9,352 nt of DNA from Pseudomonadota bacterium (GCA_023420795.1 JAEZVM010000095.1:1-9352), one strand, 5' to 3'. Positions 1 through 7,121 are shown, numbered from the stretch's first letter. Notes: generated by a model from the letters alone, not told the origin. Numbers and translations are program-made.

Positions 1-884
1 GGCAGATCGTCTGCATGACGGCCTTCGAATTCGGCGAACAGATCCTGCGGCATCTTGCCGAGTGTGTTTACCAGCACGTTCAGGCGGCCACGGTGGGCCA
101 TGCCGATCACGATTTCCTGTACGCCGCGCTCGCCGGCACGCTGGATGGTCTCATCCAGGGCAGCGATGAAGCTCTCGCCGCCTTCCAGCGAGAAGCGCTT
201 CTGGCCGACGTAACGGGTATGCAGATAACGCTCCAGACCCTCGGCCGCGGTCAGGCGGTCAAGGATGTGCTTTTTCTTTTCGGGCGAGAAATTCGGCGTG
301 GAGCGGATCGATTCAAGACGCTCCTGCAACCAGCGCTTTTGCGTGGGGTCGCTGACATACATGAACTCGGCGCCGATCGAGCGGCAATACGTGTCGCGCA
401 ATGCCTGCAGCAAGTCGCGCAGCGATGCGGTTTCCGGGCCAAAGTAGGTATTGCTGATGTTGAACACGGTGTCCATGTCAGCATCGCTAAAGCCATAGAA
501 AGCCGGATCCAGCTCGGGAATGTTCGGACGTTCCTGGCGCTGCAGCGGATCGAGATTCGCCCAGCGGTTGCCGAGGACGCGATAGGCGGCGATCAGCTGC
601 GTCACGGCGACGCGCTTGCGGCCCATTTCGACGTTGGCCGTCGCGGTCACATTGCGAATCGGCCCCTGCTTTGCTCGTTCTGCGAACGAGGCAATGACCG
701 GTGCGTGTGCAACGTCAGGCTTGTTCGAGCCATCTACGGCAGGAACGTGCTGCATCGCATCGAAATAGGCGCGCCAGTTATCGGGGACGGAACCAGGATT
801 GTTGAGATACGCCTCGTACAATTCTTCAACGTACGGTGCGTTGCCTCCAAACAGATATGAGTTGGAGAAGTACTGCTGCATCAT
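1..884 (-). CDS. sucA: 2-oxoglutarate dehydrogenase E1 subunit, N-terminal part (partial, runs off left edge)
   Basis: E1 (thiamine diphosphate) component of the 2-oxoglutarate dehydrogenase complex; it decarboxylates 2-oxoglutarate and passes the succinyl group to the E2 lipoyl domain (family knowledge). Only the first 294 codons lie in the window, with no stop before base 1; the family is usually about 930-960 residues. The N-terminus (SNSYLFGGNAPYVEELYEAY from residue 7) matches the conserved E1o N-terminal segment thought to help bind the E2 core. Near residues 260-272 is IGMAHRGRLNVLV, the conserved active-site motif; H264 aligns with an E. coli SucA active-site histidine. The start is the first of two adjacent ATGs (884 and 881), with AGGTGA about 5 bases upstream. 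It lies downstream of gltA on the same strand, but the gltA terminator separates them, so sucA probably has its own promoter. sucB and lpd would be expected next, outside the window. Confidence 0.96.
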   Translation of the reverse strand, partial: MMQQYFSNSYLFGGNAPYVEELYEAYLNNPGSVPDNWRAYFDAMQHVPAVDGSNKPDVAHAPVIASFAERAKQGPIRNVTATANVEMGRKRVAVTQLIAAYRVLGNRWANLDPLQRQERPNIPELDPAFYGFSDADMDTVFNISNTYFGPETASLRDLLQALRDTYCRSIGAEFMYVSDPTQKRWLQERLESIRSTPNFSPEKKKHILDRLTAAEGLERYLHTRYVGQKRFSLEGGESFIAALDETIQRAGERGVQEIVIGMAHRGRLNVLVNTLGKMPQDLFAEFEGRHADDL

Positions 885-890
885 CTTGCT

Positions 891-1048
891 CACCTTTCTT
901 CGCGTTTCGCGAGATTAGCGGGTTAATTTAACCTTCCGCGACACGGCCTGACCGGTTAGCGGATCGCACATCAAGTTGTGGGGAAGGGCTTCGTGACGAC
1001 CTGAAGTGGTACCAAATTTTGGAGTCGCTAGCATAGCATATGCTAATC
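891..1048 (-). promoter_or_regulatory. sucA upstream region with several inverted repeats; no clear promoter
   Basis: This is the space between the gltA terminator and the sucA ribosome binding site. I see no convincing -35/-10 pair. Several short perfect inverted repeats are present: TCGCG-TTT-CGCGA at 900-912, GGTTAA-T-TTAACC at 921-933, TGGTACCA at 1007-1014 overlapping CCAAA-T-TTTGG at 1012-1022, and TAGCATATGCTA at 1034-1045. The 900-912 repeat would form a small hairpin in the leader a few bases upstream of the AGGTGA of sucA. That this region holds the sucA promoter and operators is inferred from its position. Confidence 0.4.
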
Positions 1049-1081
1049 AAAAAAAAGCGAGCCACAGGGGCTCGCTTTTTT
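1049..1081 (-). terminator. Intrinsic terminator of gltA (possibly bidirectional)
   Basis: A 7-bp GC-rich stem (GCGAGCC at 1057-1063 with GGCTCGC at 1069-1075, 5-base loop) is followed on the minus strand by a run of T from about 1056 to 1049. It begins about 20 bases after the gltA TAA stop. The plus-strand side also carries a run of T (1076-1081), so it could stop transcription either way. It separates the gltA transcript from sucA. Confidence 0.92.
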
Positions 1082-1095
1082 ATTGCTGCATGTAA

Positions 1096-2409
1096 TTAAC
1101 CACGCTTCGCCAGCGGCGGCACATCGCGCTTCGGCGAACCGACGAACAACTGGCGCGGACGGCCGATTTTCTGCTCCGGATCAGAGATCATTTCGTTCCA
1201 TTGCGCGATCCAGCCGACGGTACGCGCCATCGCGAAGATGCCGGTGAACAGCGAAACCGGGATACCGAGTGCGCGCTGCACAATGCCGGAGTAGAAGTCG
1301 ACGTTCGGATAGAGCTTGCGCTGCACGAAATAATCGTCTTCGAGCGCAATCTTTTCCAGCGCCATCGCCAGCTTGAACAGCGGATCGTCGTGCAGGCCGA
1401 GTTCGTTCAGCACTTCGTGGCAGGTTTCGCGCATCAGCTTCGCGCGCGGGTCGTAGTTCTTATAGACACGGTGACCGAAGCCCATCAGCTTGACGTTCGA
1501 GTTCTTGTCCTTGACCTTGGCAATGAATTCACCGATACGCTCGACACCGCCCTGCTGCTGGATATCTTCCAGCATCTGCAGCGCAGCCTCGTTCGCACCA
1601 CCGTGTGCCGGACCCCACAGGCAGGCGATGCCGGCTGCGATACAGGCGAACGGATTGGCGCCGGAGGAGCCGGCCAGACGCACGGTCGAGGTCGAGGCGT
1701 TCTGTTCGTGATCGGCGTGCAGGATCAGAATACGATCGAGCGCGCGCACCAGCACATCGTTGACCTTGTACTCGGCGCACGGCGTGGAGAACATCATGCG
1801 CATGAAGTTGGCGCTGTATGACAGGTCGTTGCGCGGATACACGAACGGCTGACCGACGGAATACTTGTAGGACATCGCCACCAGCGTCGGCAGCTTCGCG
1901 ATCAGGCGGATTGCCGACACTTCGCGGTGATGCGGATCGTTGATGTCGAGCGAGTCATGGTAGAACGACGACAGTGCGCCAACGGTACCGACCAGCACCG
2001 ACATCGGGTGCGCGTCGCGACGGAAGCCGCGGAAGAAGAACTGCATCTGCTCGTGAACCATCGTGTGGTTGGTCACGGTGCTGACGAACTTTTCCTTCTG
2101 CGCTGCATTCGGCAGTTCGCCGTTCAGCAGCAGATAACAGGTCTCGAGGAAGTCGCAATTGACCGCGAGCTGCTCGATCGGGTAGCCGCGATACAGCAGT
2201 TCGCCCTTGTCGCCGTCGATGTAGGTGATCGACGAGTTGCACGCAGCGGTCGACATGAAGCCGGGGTCATAGGTGAACTTGCCGGTCGCGCCATACAGCT
2301 TGCGGATATCGATGACGTCCGGGCCAATCGAACCTTTGTAGATCGGGAGTTCCAGCGACGGGGAACCGTCGGAGAACGATAGTGTTGCCTTGGTTTCAGA
2401 GTTGGTCAT
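1096..2409 (-). CDS. gltA: Citrate synthase (type II, hexameric-type)
   Basis: Condenses oxaloacetate with acetyl-CoA to form citrate, the entry step of the TCA cycle, in the cytoplasm. The 437-residue product is close to the 427 residues of E. coli GltA and matches it along its length. The catalytic triad is present: H269 in GPAHGG, H313 in GFGHRVYKNYDPRA and D371 in NVDFYSG. ILHADHEQNASTSTVR lies near residues 228-243. An N-terminal domain before the catalytic core, typical of the Gram-negative NADH-inhibited type, is present (residues 1-60), and C211 in FSTPCAEY aligns with the reactive Cys206 of E. coli. NADH inhibition is inferred from type, not shown here. The ATG at 2409 is preceded by AAGGAAG at 2414-2420. 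It lies 74 bases after sdhE and ends at an intrinsic terminator. Confidence 0.99.
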   Translation of the reverse strand: MTNSETKATLSFSDGSPSLELPIYKGSIGPDVIDIRKLYGATGKFTYDPGFMSTAACNSSITYIDGDKGELLYRGYPIEQLAVNCDFLETCYLLLNGELPNAAQKEKFVSTVTNHTMVHEQMQFFFRGFRRDAHPMSVLVGTVGALSSFYHDSLDINDPHHREVSAIRLIAKLPTLVAMSYKYSVGQPFVYPRNDLSYSANFMRMMFSTPCAEYKVNDVLVRALDRILILHADHEQNASTSTVRLAGSSGANPFACIAAGIACLWGPAHGGANEAALQMLEDIQQQGGVERIGEFIAKVKDKNSNVKLMGFGHRVYKNYDPRAKLMRETCHEVLNELGLHDDPLFKLAMALEKIALEDDYFVQRKLYPNVDFYSGIVQRALGIPVSLFTGIFAMARTVGWIAQWNEMISDPEQKIGRPRQLFVGSPKRDVPPLAKRG

Positions 2410-2471
2410 GTCTCTTCCTTCTAGTGAGGAGGGGTGAGTCGATTGGGGGAAAAACCGAAAAACAAAAACCT

Positions 2472-2498
2472 TTTATACCTGTATCAAGCGGCGCGCAA
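2472..2498 (-). promoter_or_regulatory. Weak candidate promoter for gltA
   Basis: On the minus strand TATAAA (2477-2472) resembles a -10 box and TTGCGC (2498-2493), inside the end of sdhE, is a poor -35 with a short 15-base spacer. Three T5 runs follow before the gltA ribosome binding site. It would let gltA be transcribed apart from the sdh genes. Box quality is low, so this is a suggestion only. Confidence 0.25.
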
Positions 2499-2753
2499 TC
2501 TCGCCAGCAGTGCATGGACATGCGGCAGATCGACATCGCCGGCAGGTTCCTTGCGGGCCAGAAGCAAGTCCATCAATTCGTTATCCGCCAAATCCATCAG
2601 CCGGGAAAATGCATCAACCTCTTCGTCGGTAAGCGTGGCTTCATGCGCATCGAGAAAGCGCGTCACGATTAGATCGTTTTCGAGCAATCCGCGACGGGCA
2701 CGCCAGCGCAGACGAGCGCGCTTTACCGGATCGGCCTGATGGGTAGTGGACAT
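2484..2753 (-). CDS. sdhE: SdhE, succinate dehydrogenase FAD assembly factor (YgfY/Sdh5 family)
   Basis: A small cytoplasmic protein that binds immature SdhA and promotes covalent attachment of FAD (known for E. coli SdhE and eukaryotic Sdh5/SDHAF2). The 89-residue product has the usual family length. It carries the signature RGxxE (R21, G22, E25 in RRGLLENDL) within a basic N-terminal helix, followed by conserved-looking FLDAHEATLTDEEVDAF and LMDLADNELMDLL stretches typical of the helical bundle. The ATG at 2753 has GAGGAA 4-5 bases upstream. Its place between sdhB and gltA supports the call, since its client SdhA is made from the same locus. A gap of 101 bases with two inverted repeats separates it from sdhB, so its expression may not be fixed to that of sdhCDAB. 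Confidence 0.95.
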   Translation of the reverse strand: MSTTHQADPVKRARLRWRARRGLLENDLIVTRFLDAHEATLTDEEVDAFSRLMDLADNELMDLLLARKEPAGDVDLPHVHALLARLRAA

Positions 2754-2769
2754 AATTCCTCATTCACTC

Positions 2770-2817
2770 TTATTTCTTGTGCCCACCCAAGCATGCGACG
2801 GAAGGCACAGGAAATAA
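2770..2817 (-). repeat. Inverted repeat (14-base arms) upstream of sdhE
   Basis: TTATTTCTTGTGCC (2770-2783) and GGCACAGGAAATAA (2804-2817) are reverse complements apart from one position, with 20 bases between. In the sdh transcript (minus strand) the odd pair is C-A. The right arm abuts the next hairpin (2818-2842). It ends about 17 bases before the sdhE start codon, close to its ribosome binding site. Confidence 0.75.
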
Positions 2818-2842
2818 GGCGGAAGCATTGTAGGCTTCCGCC
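2818..2842 (-). terminator. Hairpin after sdhB: attenuator, weak terminator or 3'-end stabiliser
   Basis: A perfect 9-bp stem, GGCGGAAGC (2818-2826) with GCTTCCGCC (2834-2842), has a 7-base loop. It lies 12 bases after the sdhB stop. On the minus strand it is followed by TTATTTCC, a short imperfect T tract, so it could be a leaky terminator. With no long T run, read-through into sdhE-gltA is likely; the stem could also protect the 3' end of the sdhCDAB message from exonucleases. Confidence 0.6.
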
Positions 2843-2854
2843 CTTGCGCAACAC

Positions 2855-3565
2855 TTACACCGTGCGACGCACCATGAGTTCCTTGATTTTGCCGATGGCC
2901 TTGGTCGGGTTCAATCCCTTCGGGCAAACGTCGACGCAGTTCATGATCGTATGGCAGCGGAACAGGCGATACGGATCTTCCAGATTATCCAGGCGCTCGT
3001 TGGTTGCCTGGTCGCGGCTATCGGCGATGAAGCGATATGCCTGCAGCAGACCGGCCGGGCCGACGAACTTGTCCGGATTCCACCAGAACGACGGGCAGGA
3101 AGTCGAACAGCAAGCGCACAGAATACACTCATACAGACCGTCGAGTTCTTCACGCTCCTCCGGCGACTGCAGACGCTCTTTCTCCGGCGGAATCGTGTCG
3201 TTGATCAGGTACGGCTTGATCGAATGATATTGCTTGAAGAACTGCGTCATGTCCACGATCAGATCGCGGATAACCGGCAGACCCGGCAGCGGGCGCAGCA
3301 CGATCGGTTCGGTCAGTTCGTTCAGGTTGGTGGTGCAGGCCAGGCCATTCTTGCCGTTGATGTTCATCGCGTCGGAGCCGCACACGCCTTCGCGGCAGGA
3401 GCGGCGCAGCGCCAACGAATCATCCACATCGGCCTTGATGCGCTGCAATGCATCCAGCAGCATCTTGTCGGTGTCCTGCAAGGTCACCGTCAGATCCTGC
3501 ATGTACGGCTTTTCGTCCTTGTCCGGATCGTAACGGTAAATCGAAAATTTGAGAGTACGTGCCAT
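2855..3565 (-). CDS. sdhB: Succinate dehydrogenase iron-sulfur subunit
   Basis: Carries electrons from the SdhA flavin to the quinone site of complex II through three Fe-S clusters. The product is 236 residues, close to E. coli SdhB (238). All ligands can be placed by comparison with E. coli: [2Fe-2S] C57, C62, D65 (Asp in third place, as in E. coli) and C77; [4Fe-4S] C147, C150, C153 and C214; [3Fe-4S] C157, C204 and C210. W162 in PSFWWNPDKF corresponds to the quinone-site tryptophan Trp164 of E. coli. The C-terminal HTIMNCVDVCPKGLNP motif is intact. The ATG at 3565 is preceded by AAGG about 7 bases upstream, and the gene begins 12 bases after the sdhA stop, consistent with cotranscription. 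It is followed by a stem-loop. Confidence 0.99.
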   Translation of the reverse strand: MARTLKFSIYRYDPDKDEKPYMQDLTVTLQDTDKMLLDALQRIKADVDDSLALRRSCREGVCGSDAMNINGKNGLACTTNLNELTEPIVLRPLPGLPVIRDLIVDMTQFFKQYHSIKPYLINDTIPPEKERLQSPEEREELDGLYECILCACCSTSCPSFWWNPDKFVGPAGLLQAYRFIADSRDQATNERLDNLEDPYRLFRCHTIMNCVDVCPKGLNPTKAIGKIKELMVRRTV

Positions 3566-3577
3566 GTTCTGACCTTG

Positions 3578-5356
3578 TTAGAAAGTACGAGCCTTCGGCT
3601 GGAAAGTTTCAACAGTCAACGGCTTGGTGTTGACCGGCTTGTAGTCGAGGCGGTTGCCCTCGGAGAACCACAGCGTGTGCTTCATCCAGTTGACGTCGTC
3701 GCGCTTCTCGTAGTCGCGATGCGCATGCGCGCCGCGCGATTCCTTGCGGGCTGCTGCCGACGTGATGGTTGCCTTGGCCGTTTCAATCAGGTTGTCCAGC
3801 TCGAGTGCCTCGACACGCGCGGTGTTGAAGACCTTCGACTTGTCCTTGAACGACACATGCTTGCGGCGCTCGTCCAGCTCCATGATCTTCTGGAGACCCG
3901 TCTGCAGCAGGTCGTCGGTACGGAACACGCCGCAGTATTGCTGCATCGTCGAGCGGATGGAGTTCGCAACGTCCTGCACACGTTCGGAACCGGTGCTGGT
4001 TTCGAGGCGCGCGAGGCGCTCCATTGCGCGATCGGCCGCATCCGCCGGCAGCGCCTTGTGGCTCTTCTGCTTGAGGTTCTGCGCAACGATATGGTTGCCC
4101 GCCGCGCGGCCGAACACGACCAGGTCGAGCAGCGAGTTGGTGCCCAGGCGGTTTGCACCGTGCACCGACACGCAGGCGCATTCGCCGATCGCGTACATGC
4201 CGTTGACGACCTCGTTCGGAATGCCGTTCTTCGGCGCGACGACCTGGCCGTTGATGTTGGTCGGGATGCCGCCCATCTGGTAGTGAATCGTCGGAACGAC
4301 CGGAATCGGCTCCTTCGTTGCGTCGACGTTGGCGAACTTGTGGCCGATTTCGAGAATCGACGGCAGACGCTTCTTGATGGTGTCGGCGCCAATGTGACGC
4401 AGGTCCAGCAATACGTGATCCTTGTTCGGGCCGCAGCCGCGGCCTTCCTTGATTTCCTGGTCCATCGAGCGGGATACGAAGTCACGCGGCGCCAGATCCT
4501 TCAGCGTCGGCGCATAACGCTCCATGAAACGCTCGCCGTTGGCGTTGATCAGGATACCGCCCTCGCCACGTACGCCTTCGGTGATCAGCACGCCGGCACC
4601 GGACACGCCGGTCGGATGGAACTGCCAGAACTCCATGTCCTGCAGCGGCAGGCCGGCGCGAGCAGCCATGCCCATGCCGTCGCCGGTGTTGATGAAGGCG
4701 TTGGTCGAAGCCGCGAAAATGCGCCCTGCGCCGCCGGTGGCAAACAGCGTGGTCTTCGCTTCGAGAATCATCACGTCGCCGGTTTCCATTTCCAGCGCAA
4801 CCACGCCGAGCACGTCACCGTCCTGATCACGGATCAGGTCGATTGCCATCCATTCGACGAAGAAATGCGTGCGGGCGCGCACATTGCGCTGGTACAGCGT
4901 ATGCAGCAGCGCGTGTCCGGTACGGTCGGCCGCGGCGCAGGCGCGCTGCACCGGCTTTTCGCCGAAGTTCGCGGTATGGCCGCCGAACGGGCGCTGGTAA
5001 ATCGTGCCGTCCGGGTTGCGGTCGAACGGCATGCCGAAGTGTTCGAGTTCGTACACGACCTTCGGTGCCTCGCGGCACATGAATTCGATTGCGTCCTGGT
5101 CACCGAGGTAGTCCGAGCCCTTGACGGTATCGAACATGTGCCAGTACCAGTTATCCTCGGACATGTTGCCCAGCGACGCACCGATACCGCCCTGCGCAGC
5201 AACGGTGTGCGAACGGGTCGGGAACACCTTGGACAAGACCGCCACATTCAGACCGGCTTCAGCCAGTTGCAGCGAAGCCCGCATGCCGGAACCGCCGGCG
5301 CCAACGATAACCGCATCAAAACGGCGGACAGGAAGTGATTGTTTAATTGCTGCCAC
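3578..5356 (-). CDS. sdhA: Succinate dehydrogenase flavoprotein subunit
   Basis: Oxidises succinate to fumarate on covalently bound FAD at the cytoplasmic face of the membrane. Read from the GTG at 5356 the product is 592 residues (E. coli 588). Visible features: the dinucleotide-binding GAGGSG at 19-24; RSHTVAAQGG with H50, the expected covalent FAD attachment site; QFHPTG with H247; R291 in APRD, the expected proton-donor arginine; H358 in PTIHYQMGG; and R403 in NRLGTNSLLDL. The GTG start is chosen because the N-terminus MAAIKQSLPVRRFDAVIVGAG then matches the family, GGAGA of the sdhD 3' end lies about 7-8 bases upstream, and the start falls 2 bases after the sdhD stop. A longer frame exists to 5410 but overlaps sdhD. 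Maturation probably needs SdhE, encoded downstream. Confidence 0.98.
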   Translation of the reverse strand: MAAIKQSLPVRRFDAVIVGAGGSGMRASLQLAEAGLNVAVLSKVFPTRSHTVAAQGGIGASLGNMSEDNWYWHMFDTVKGSDYLGDQDAIEFMCREAPKVVYELEHFGMPFDRNPDGTIYQRPFGGHTANFGEKPVQRACAAADRTGHALLHTLYQRNVRARTHFFVEWMAIDLIRDQDGDVLGVVALEMETGDVMILEAKTTLFATGGAGRIFAASTNAFINTGDGMGMAARAGLPLQDMEFWQFHPTGVSGAGVLITEGVRGEGGILINANGERFMERYAPTLKDLAPRDFVSRSMDQEIKEGRGCGPNKDHVLLDLRHIGADTIKKRLPSILEIGHKFANVDATKEPIPVVPTIHYQMGGIPTNINGQVVAPKNGIPNEVVNGMYAIGECACVSVHGANRLGTNSLLDLVVFGRAAGNHIVAQNLKQKSHKALPADAADRAMERLARLETSTGSERVQDVANSIRSTMQQYCGVFRTDDLLQTGLQKIMELDERRKHVSFKDKSKVFNTARVEALELDNLIETAKATITSAAARKESRGAHAHRDYEKRDDVNWMKHTLWFSEGNRLDYKPVNTKPLTVETFQPKARTF

Positions 5357-5358
5357 GA

Positions 5359-5727
5359 TTACGCTCTCCAGATAATCTGCGCCGCCCAACCGGCACAACC
5401 GACCAGCCACAGGAGTGTGGCAACTTGAAATGCAAGTCGAAGACCGACCGACTTGGTGACGTAGTCCATCCAGACGTCACGCATGCCGACCCAAGCGTGA
5501 TACAGCAGCGACAGGAAGGTAACGAAAGTAGCGATCTTGAACCATTGCTGCGCGAACAGGCCGGCCCAGCCTTCATAGCTAAAATTGCTGCCGGTCAAAA
5601 ACGACAGCAGCAGGATGACGGTATAGAGTGCCATCACGATTGCCGTCATGCGCTGCGCGAGCCAGTCGCGCAGGCCATAATGCGCGCCAACGACGAGGCG
5701 CTTCGGTCCGATGTTATTGTTTGCCAT
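5359..5727 (-). CDS. sdhD: Succinate dehydrogenase membrane anchor subunit
   Basis: One of two inner-membrane anchors of complex II; it helps bind heme b and ubiquinone. The 122-residue product has three hydrophobic segments at roughly 26-45, 60-81 and 97-119. The anchor motif HAWVGMRDVWMDY is present: H77 fits the heme-ligand position (E. coli H71), and D88-Y89 fit the quinone-site Asp82-Tyr83. The ATG at 5727 directly abuts the sdhC stop (TAAATG), and its Shine-Dalgarno GGAG lies within the last codons of sdhC, so translation is probably coupled. The next gene, sdhA, starts 2 bases after its stop. Confidence 0.95.
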   Translation of the reverse strand: MANNNIGPKRLVVGAHYGLRDWLAQRMTAIVMALYTVILLLSFLTGSNFSYEGWAGLFAQQWFKIATFVTFLSLLYHAWVGMRDVWMDYVTKSVGLRLAFQVATLLWLVGCAGWAAQIIWRA

Positions 5728-6138
5728 TTAAAAAGCTCCGAACAATTTCAATGCAACCAGTACAGTCAGCGGCAGGCTTACCGCAAACACGCCAACGGCG
5801 GATTTGCGGCCGCTGTCCTTGGACAGACCCATGTGCAGATCCATGAACAGATGGCGCACGCCAGCGCAGAAGTGATGCAGATAGGCCCAGGACAATGCGA
5901 GGATCAAGAGCTTCACGAACCAGTGCGAAGTGAAGCCTTTGAAGTATTCGAAGGAAATTTCGGACGTCAAACTCTTATCGAGCAAGAACAAGATGAACGG
6001 CAACAGCAAAAACATCAATATGCCGCTGATACGATGCAGAATCGATACGATACCGGCTAAAGGCAACCGGTAGTGGACCGTGTCCGCAAACGTCATTACA
6101 CCAAATTGTCGCCGGTTTTTTTTCACGGCTTCAGACAT
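5728..6138 (-). CDS. sdhC: Succinate dehydrogenase cytochrome b556 subunit
   Basis: The larger-named membrane anchor of complex II, contributing to heme b and the ubiquinone site. The product is 136 residues with three hydrophobic segments near 37-54, 73-91 and 114-133. SILHRISG (S32, R36) corresponds to the quinone-site Ser27 and Arg31 of E. coli SdhC, and H89 in the AYLHHFCAGVRHLFMD segment aligns with heme ligand H84; the adjacent H88 is an alternative. The start at 6138 is chosen because GGAGGTG (6144-6150) lies 5 bases upstream; the frame stays open to 6222, but that extension lacks family resemblance. It is the first gene of the sdhCDAB run and lies 136 bases after gntR. Confidence 0.96.
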   Translation of the reverse strand: MSEAVKKNRRQFGVMTFADTVHYRLPLAGIVSILHRISGILMFLLLPFILFLLDKSLTSEISFEYFKGFTSHWFVKLLILALSWAYLHHFCAGVRHLFMDLHMGLSKDSGRKSAVGVFAVSLPLTVLVALKLFGAF

Positions 6139-6274
6139 GACAGCACCTCCCTGGACTTGAAAATCCCGTAATTTTCGCTGATTTCGCACAGCGCACCAAC
6201 ACTCATTCCCACCAAAGCGCATTTATTCGTTTGTCAAGCAGGGTTATCCCTTATTGCCAAGCGAAGCGCCCAGT
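6139..6274 (-). promoter_or_regulatory. sdhC upstream region, probable sdh operon promoter
   Basis: The spacer between gntR and sdhC. On the minus strand there is a perfect TTGACA (6237-6232), but no good -10 lies 16-18 bases downstream of it. A second weak pair is TTGGTG with GAAAAT (about 6175-6170) at a 17-base spacing, which would give a short leader. Small inverted repeats are AGGG-TTAT-CCCT at 6240-6251, just upstream of TTGACA, and AAAAT-CCCGTA-ATTTT at 6160-6175. No terminator is seen after gntR, so read-through from gntR is possible. The promoter position is unresolved. Confidence 0.35.
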
Positions 6275-7084
6275 TCAACTCAGCTCATTCTGATAATGAT
6301 GCCGATCCGTCAGATACAGTCCGCGACGCACTTCCACCGGCTTGTCGCCATAGGTATAGGAAACGCGCTCGACATTCAACAGAGGCTTGCCCGGCGCAAT
6401 GCCCAGCAGCGCAGCCGTACCCTCGTCGGCGGCCACAGCGCGTATCTTTTCGGTGGCGCGGATCATGCGCGTGCCGAACTCCATCTCGAAGAGTCCATAC
6501 ATGGGCCCCTTGTATTCGATCAGGCGCTCTGCCGTCAGACCCTTGAAGATCCCTCCAGGCAACCACAGCTCTTCGACAATGATGGGCAATCCATCAAACG
6601 ACTGAACGCGCTTGATGTAGATGACGGAATCGCCGGATTTGATATCGAGAAGGCGCGCAACCTCGGCTGGCGCGCGAAGTCGCTTGACTTCGTGAATCTT
6701 GTTGTCGGCATAGTGCGGCTCGCCCGCATCGGGCATCAGTCGCAGGAACCGGTATTGCGCGCGCGCTTCATGATGCGTGGCCACGAAGGTGCCCTTGCCT
6801 TGACGGCGGACCACCAGGTTTTCCGCAGCAAGTTCATCGATTGCCTTGCGCACCGTACCCTGACTTACCTTGAAACGATTGGCCAGCTCGACTTCACTCG
6901 GAATCAGCTCGCCCGGCTTCCACTCCCCGGACTGCAAGCTTTGCGTGATAAGAGCCTTGATCTGCTGATATAGCGGACTGAAAGTAGGCGAACTGCCGGA
7001 AGCAGAAACCGCCGCCCCCGCGCCAGGCGCACCATTGATGATCAGATTGGACGGGGTGGAACTCATAACTTGGGATTTCACCAT
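6275..7084 (-). CDS. GntR-family transcription regulator (HutC-type, UTRA domain)
   Basis: A DNA-binding regulator. From the ATG at 7084 the product is 269 residues. Residues 1-36 are a low-complexity, Ala/Ser/Gly-rich tail. Residues 37-104 form the GntR winged helix-turn-helix: SPLYQQIKALI, then PGELIPSEVELANRFKVSQG and the RRQGKGTFVA wing. Residues from about 108 to 262 fit a UTRA ligand-binding domain, with SVIYIKRVQSFDGLPIIVEE and the C-terminal VEVRRGLYLTDRHHYQ. Lying next to sdhCDAB and divergent from mdh, it most likely controls these TCA genes and itself; the effector cannot be told from sequence. A palindrome at 7122-7143 is a candidate operator. The start is uncertain: the ATG at 7084 has a weak GGGA 4 bases upstream, ATG 7066 is an alternative, and a TTG at 7108 is in frame. 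Confidence 0.92.
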   Translation of the reverse strand: MVKSQVMSSTPSNLIINGAPGAGAAVSASGSSPTFSPLYQQIKALITQSLQSGEWKPGELIPSEVELANRFKVSQGTVRKAIDELAAENLVVRRQGKGTFVATHHEARAQYRFLRLMPDAGEPHYADNKIHEVKRLRAPAEVARLLDIKSGDSVIYIKRVQSFDGLPIIVEELWLPGGIFKGLTAERLIEYKGPMYGLFEMEFGTRMIRATEKIRAVAADEGTAALLGIAPGKPLLNVERVSYTYGDKPVEVRRGLYLTDRHHYQNELS

Positions 7085-7121
7085 AAAATCCCGGTTGCCG
7101 TCTAGCAAAAACTACCAGGTG

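Noticed and set aside
15..860. A 281-codon open frame on the plus strand at the left edge
   Set aside because: Antisense shadow of sucA, whose minus-strand translation is unmistakable.
2951..5338. A 795-codon open frame on the plus strand opposite sdhB and sdhA
   Set aside because: It is antisense to two clearly real genes, spans both and their junction, has no recognisable domain and is rich in Arg, His, Val and Gln. This is typical of the mirror frame of GC-rich coding DNA.
5347..6060. A 237-codon frame on the plus strand opposite sdhD and sdhC
   Set aside because: Gln/His-rich antisense reading of two membrane-anchor genes; no motif support.
6232..6237. Perfect TTGACA upstream of sdhC as a definite sdh promoter
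   Set aside because: No acceptable -10 box lies 16-18 bases downstream, so it is kept only as part of a low-confidence promoter region.
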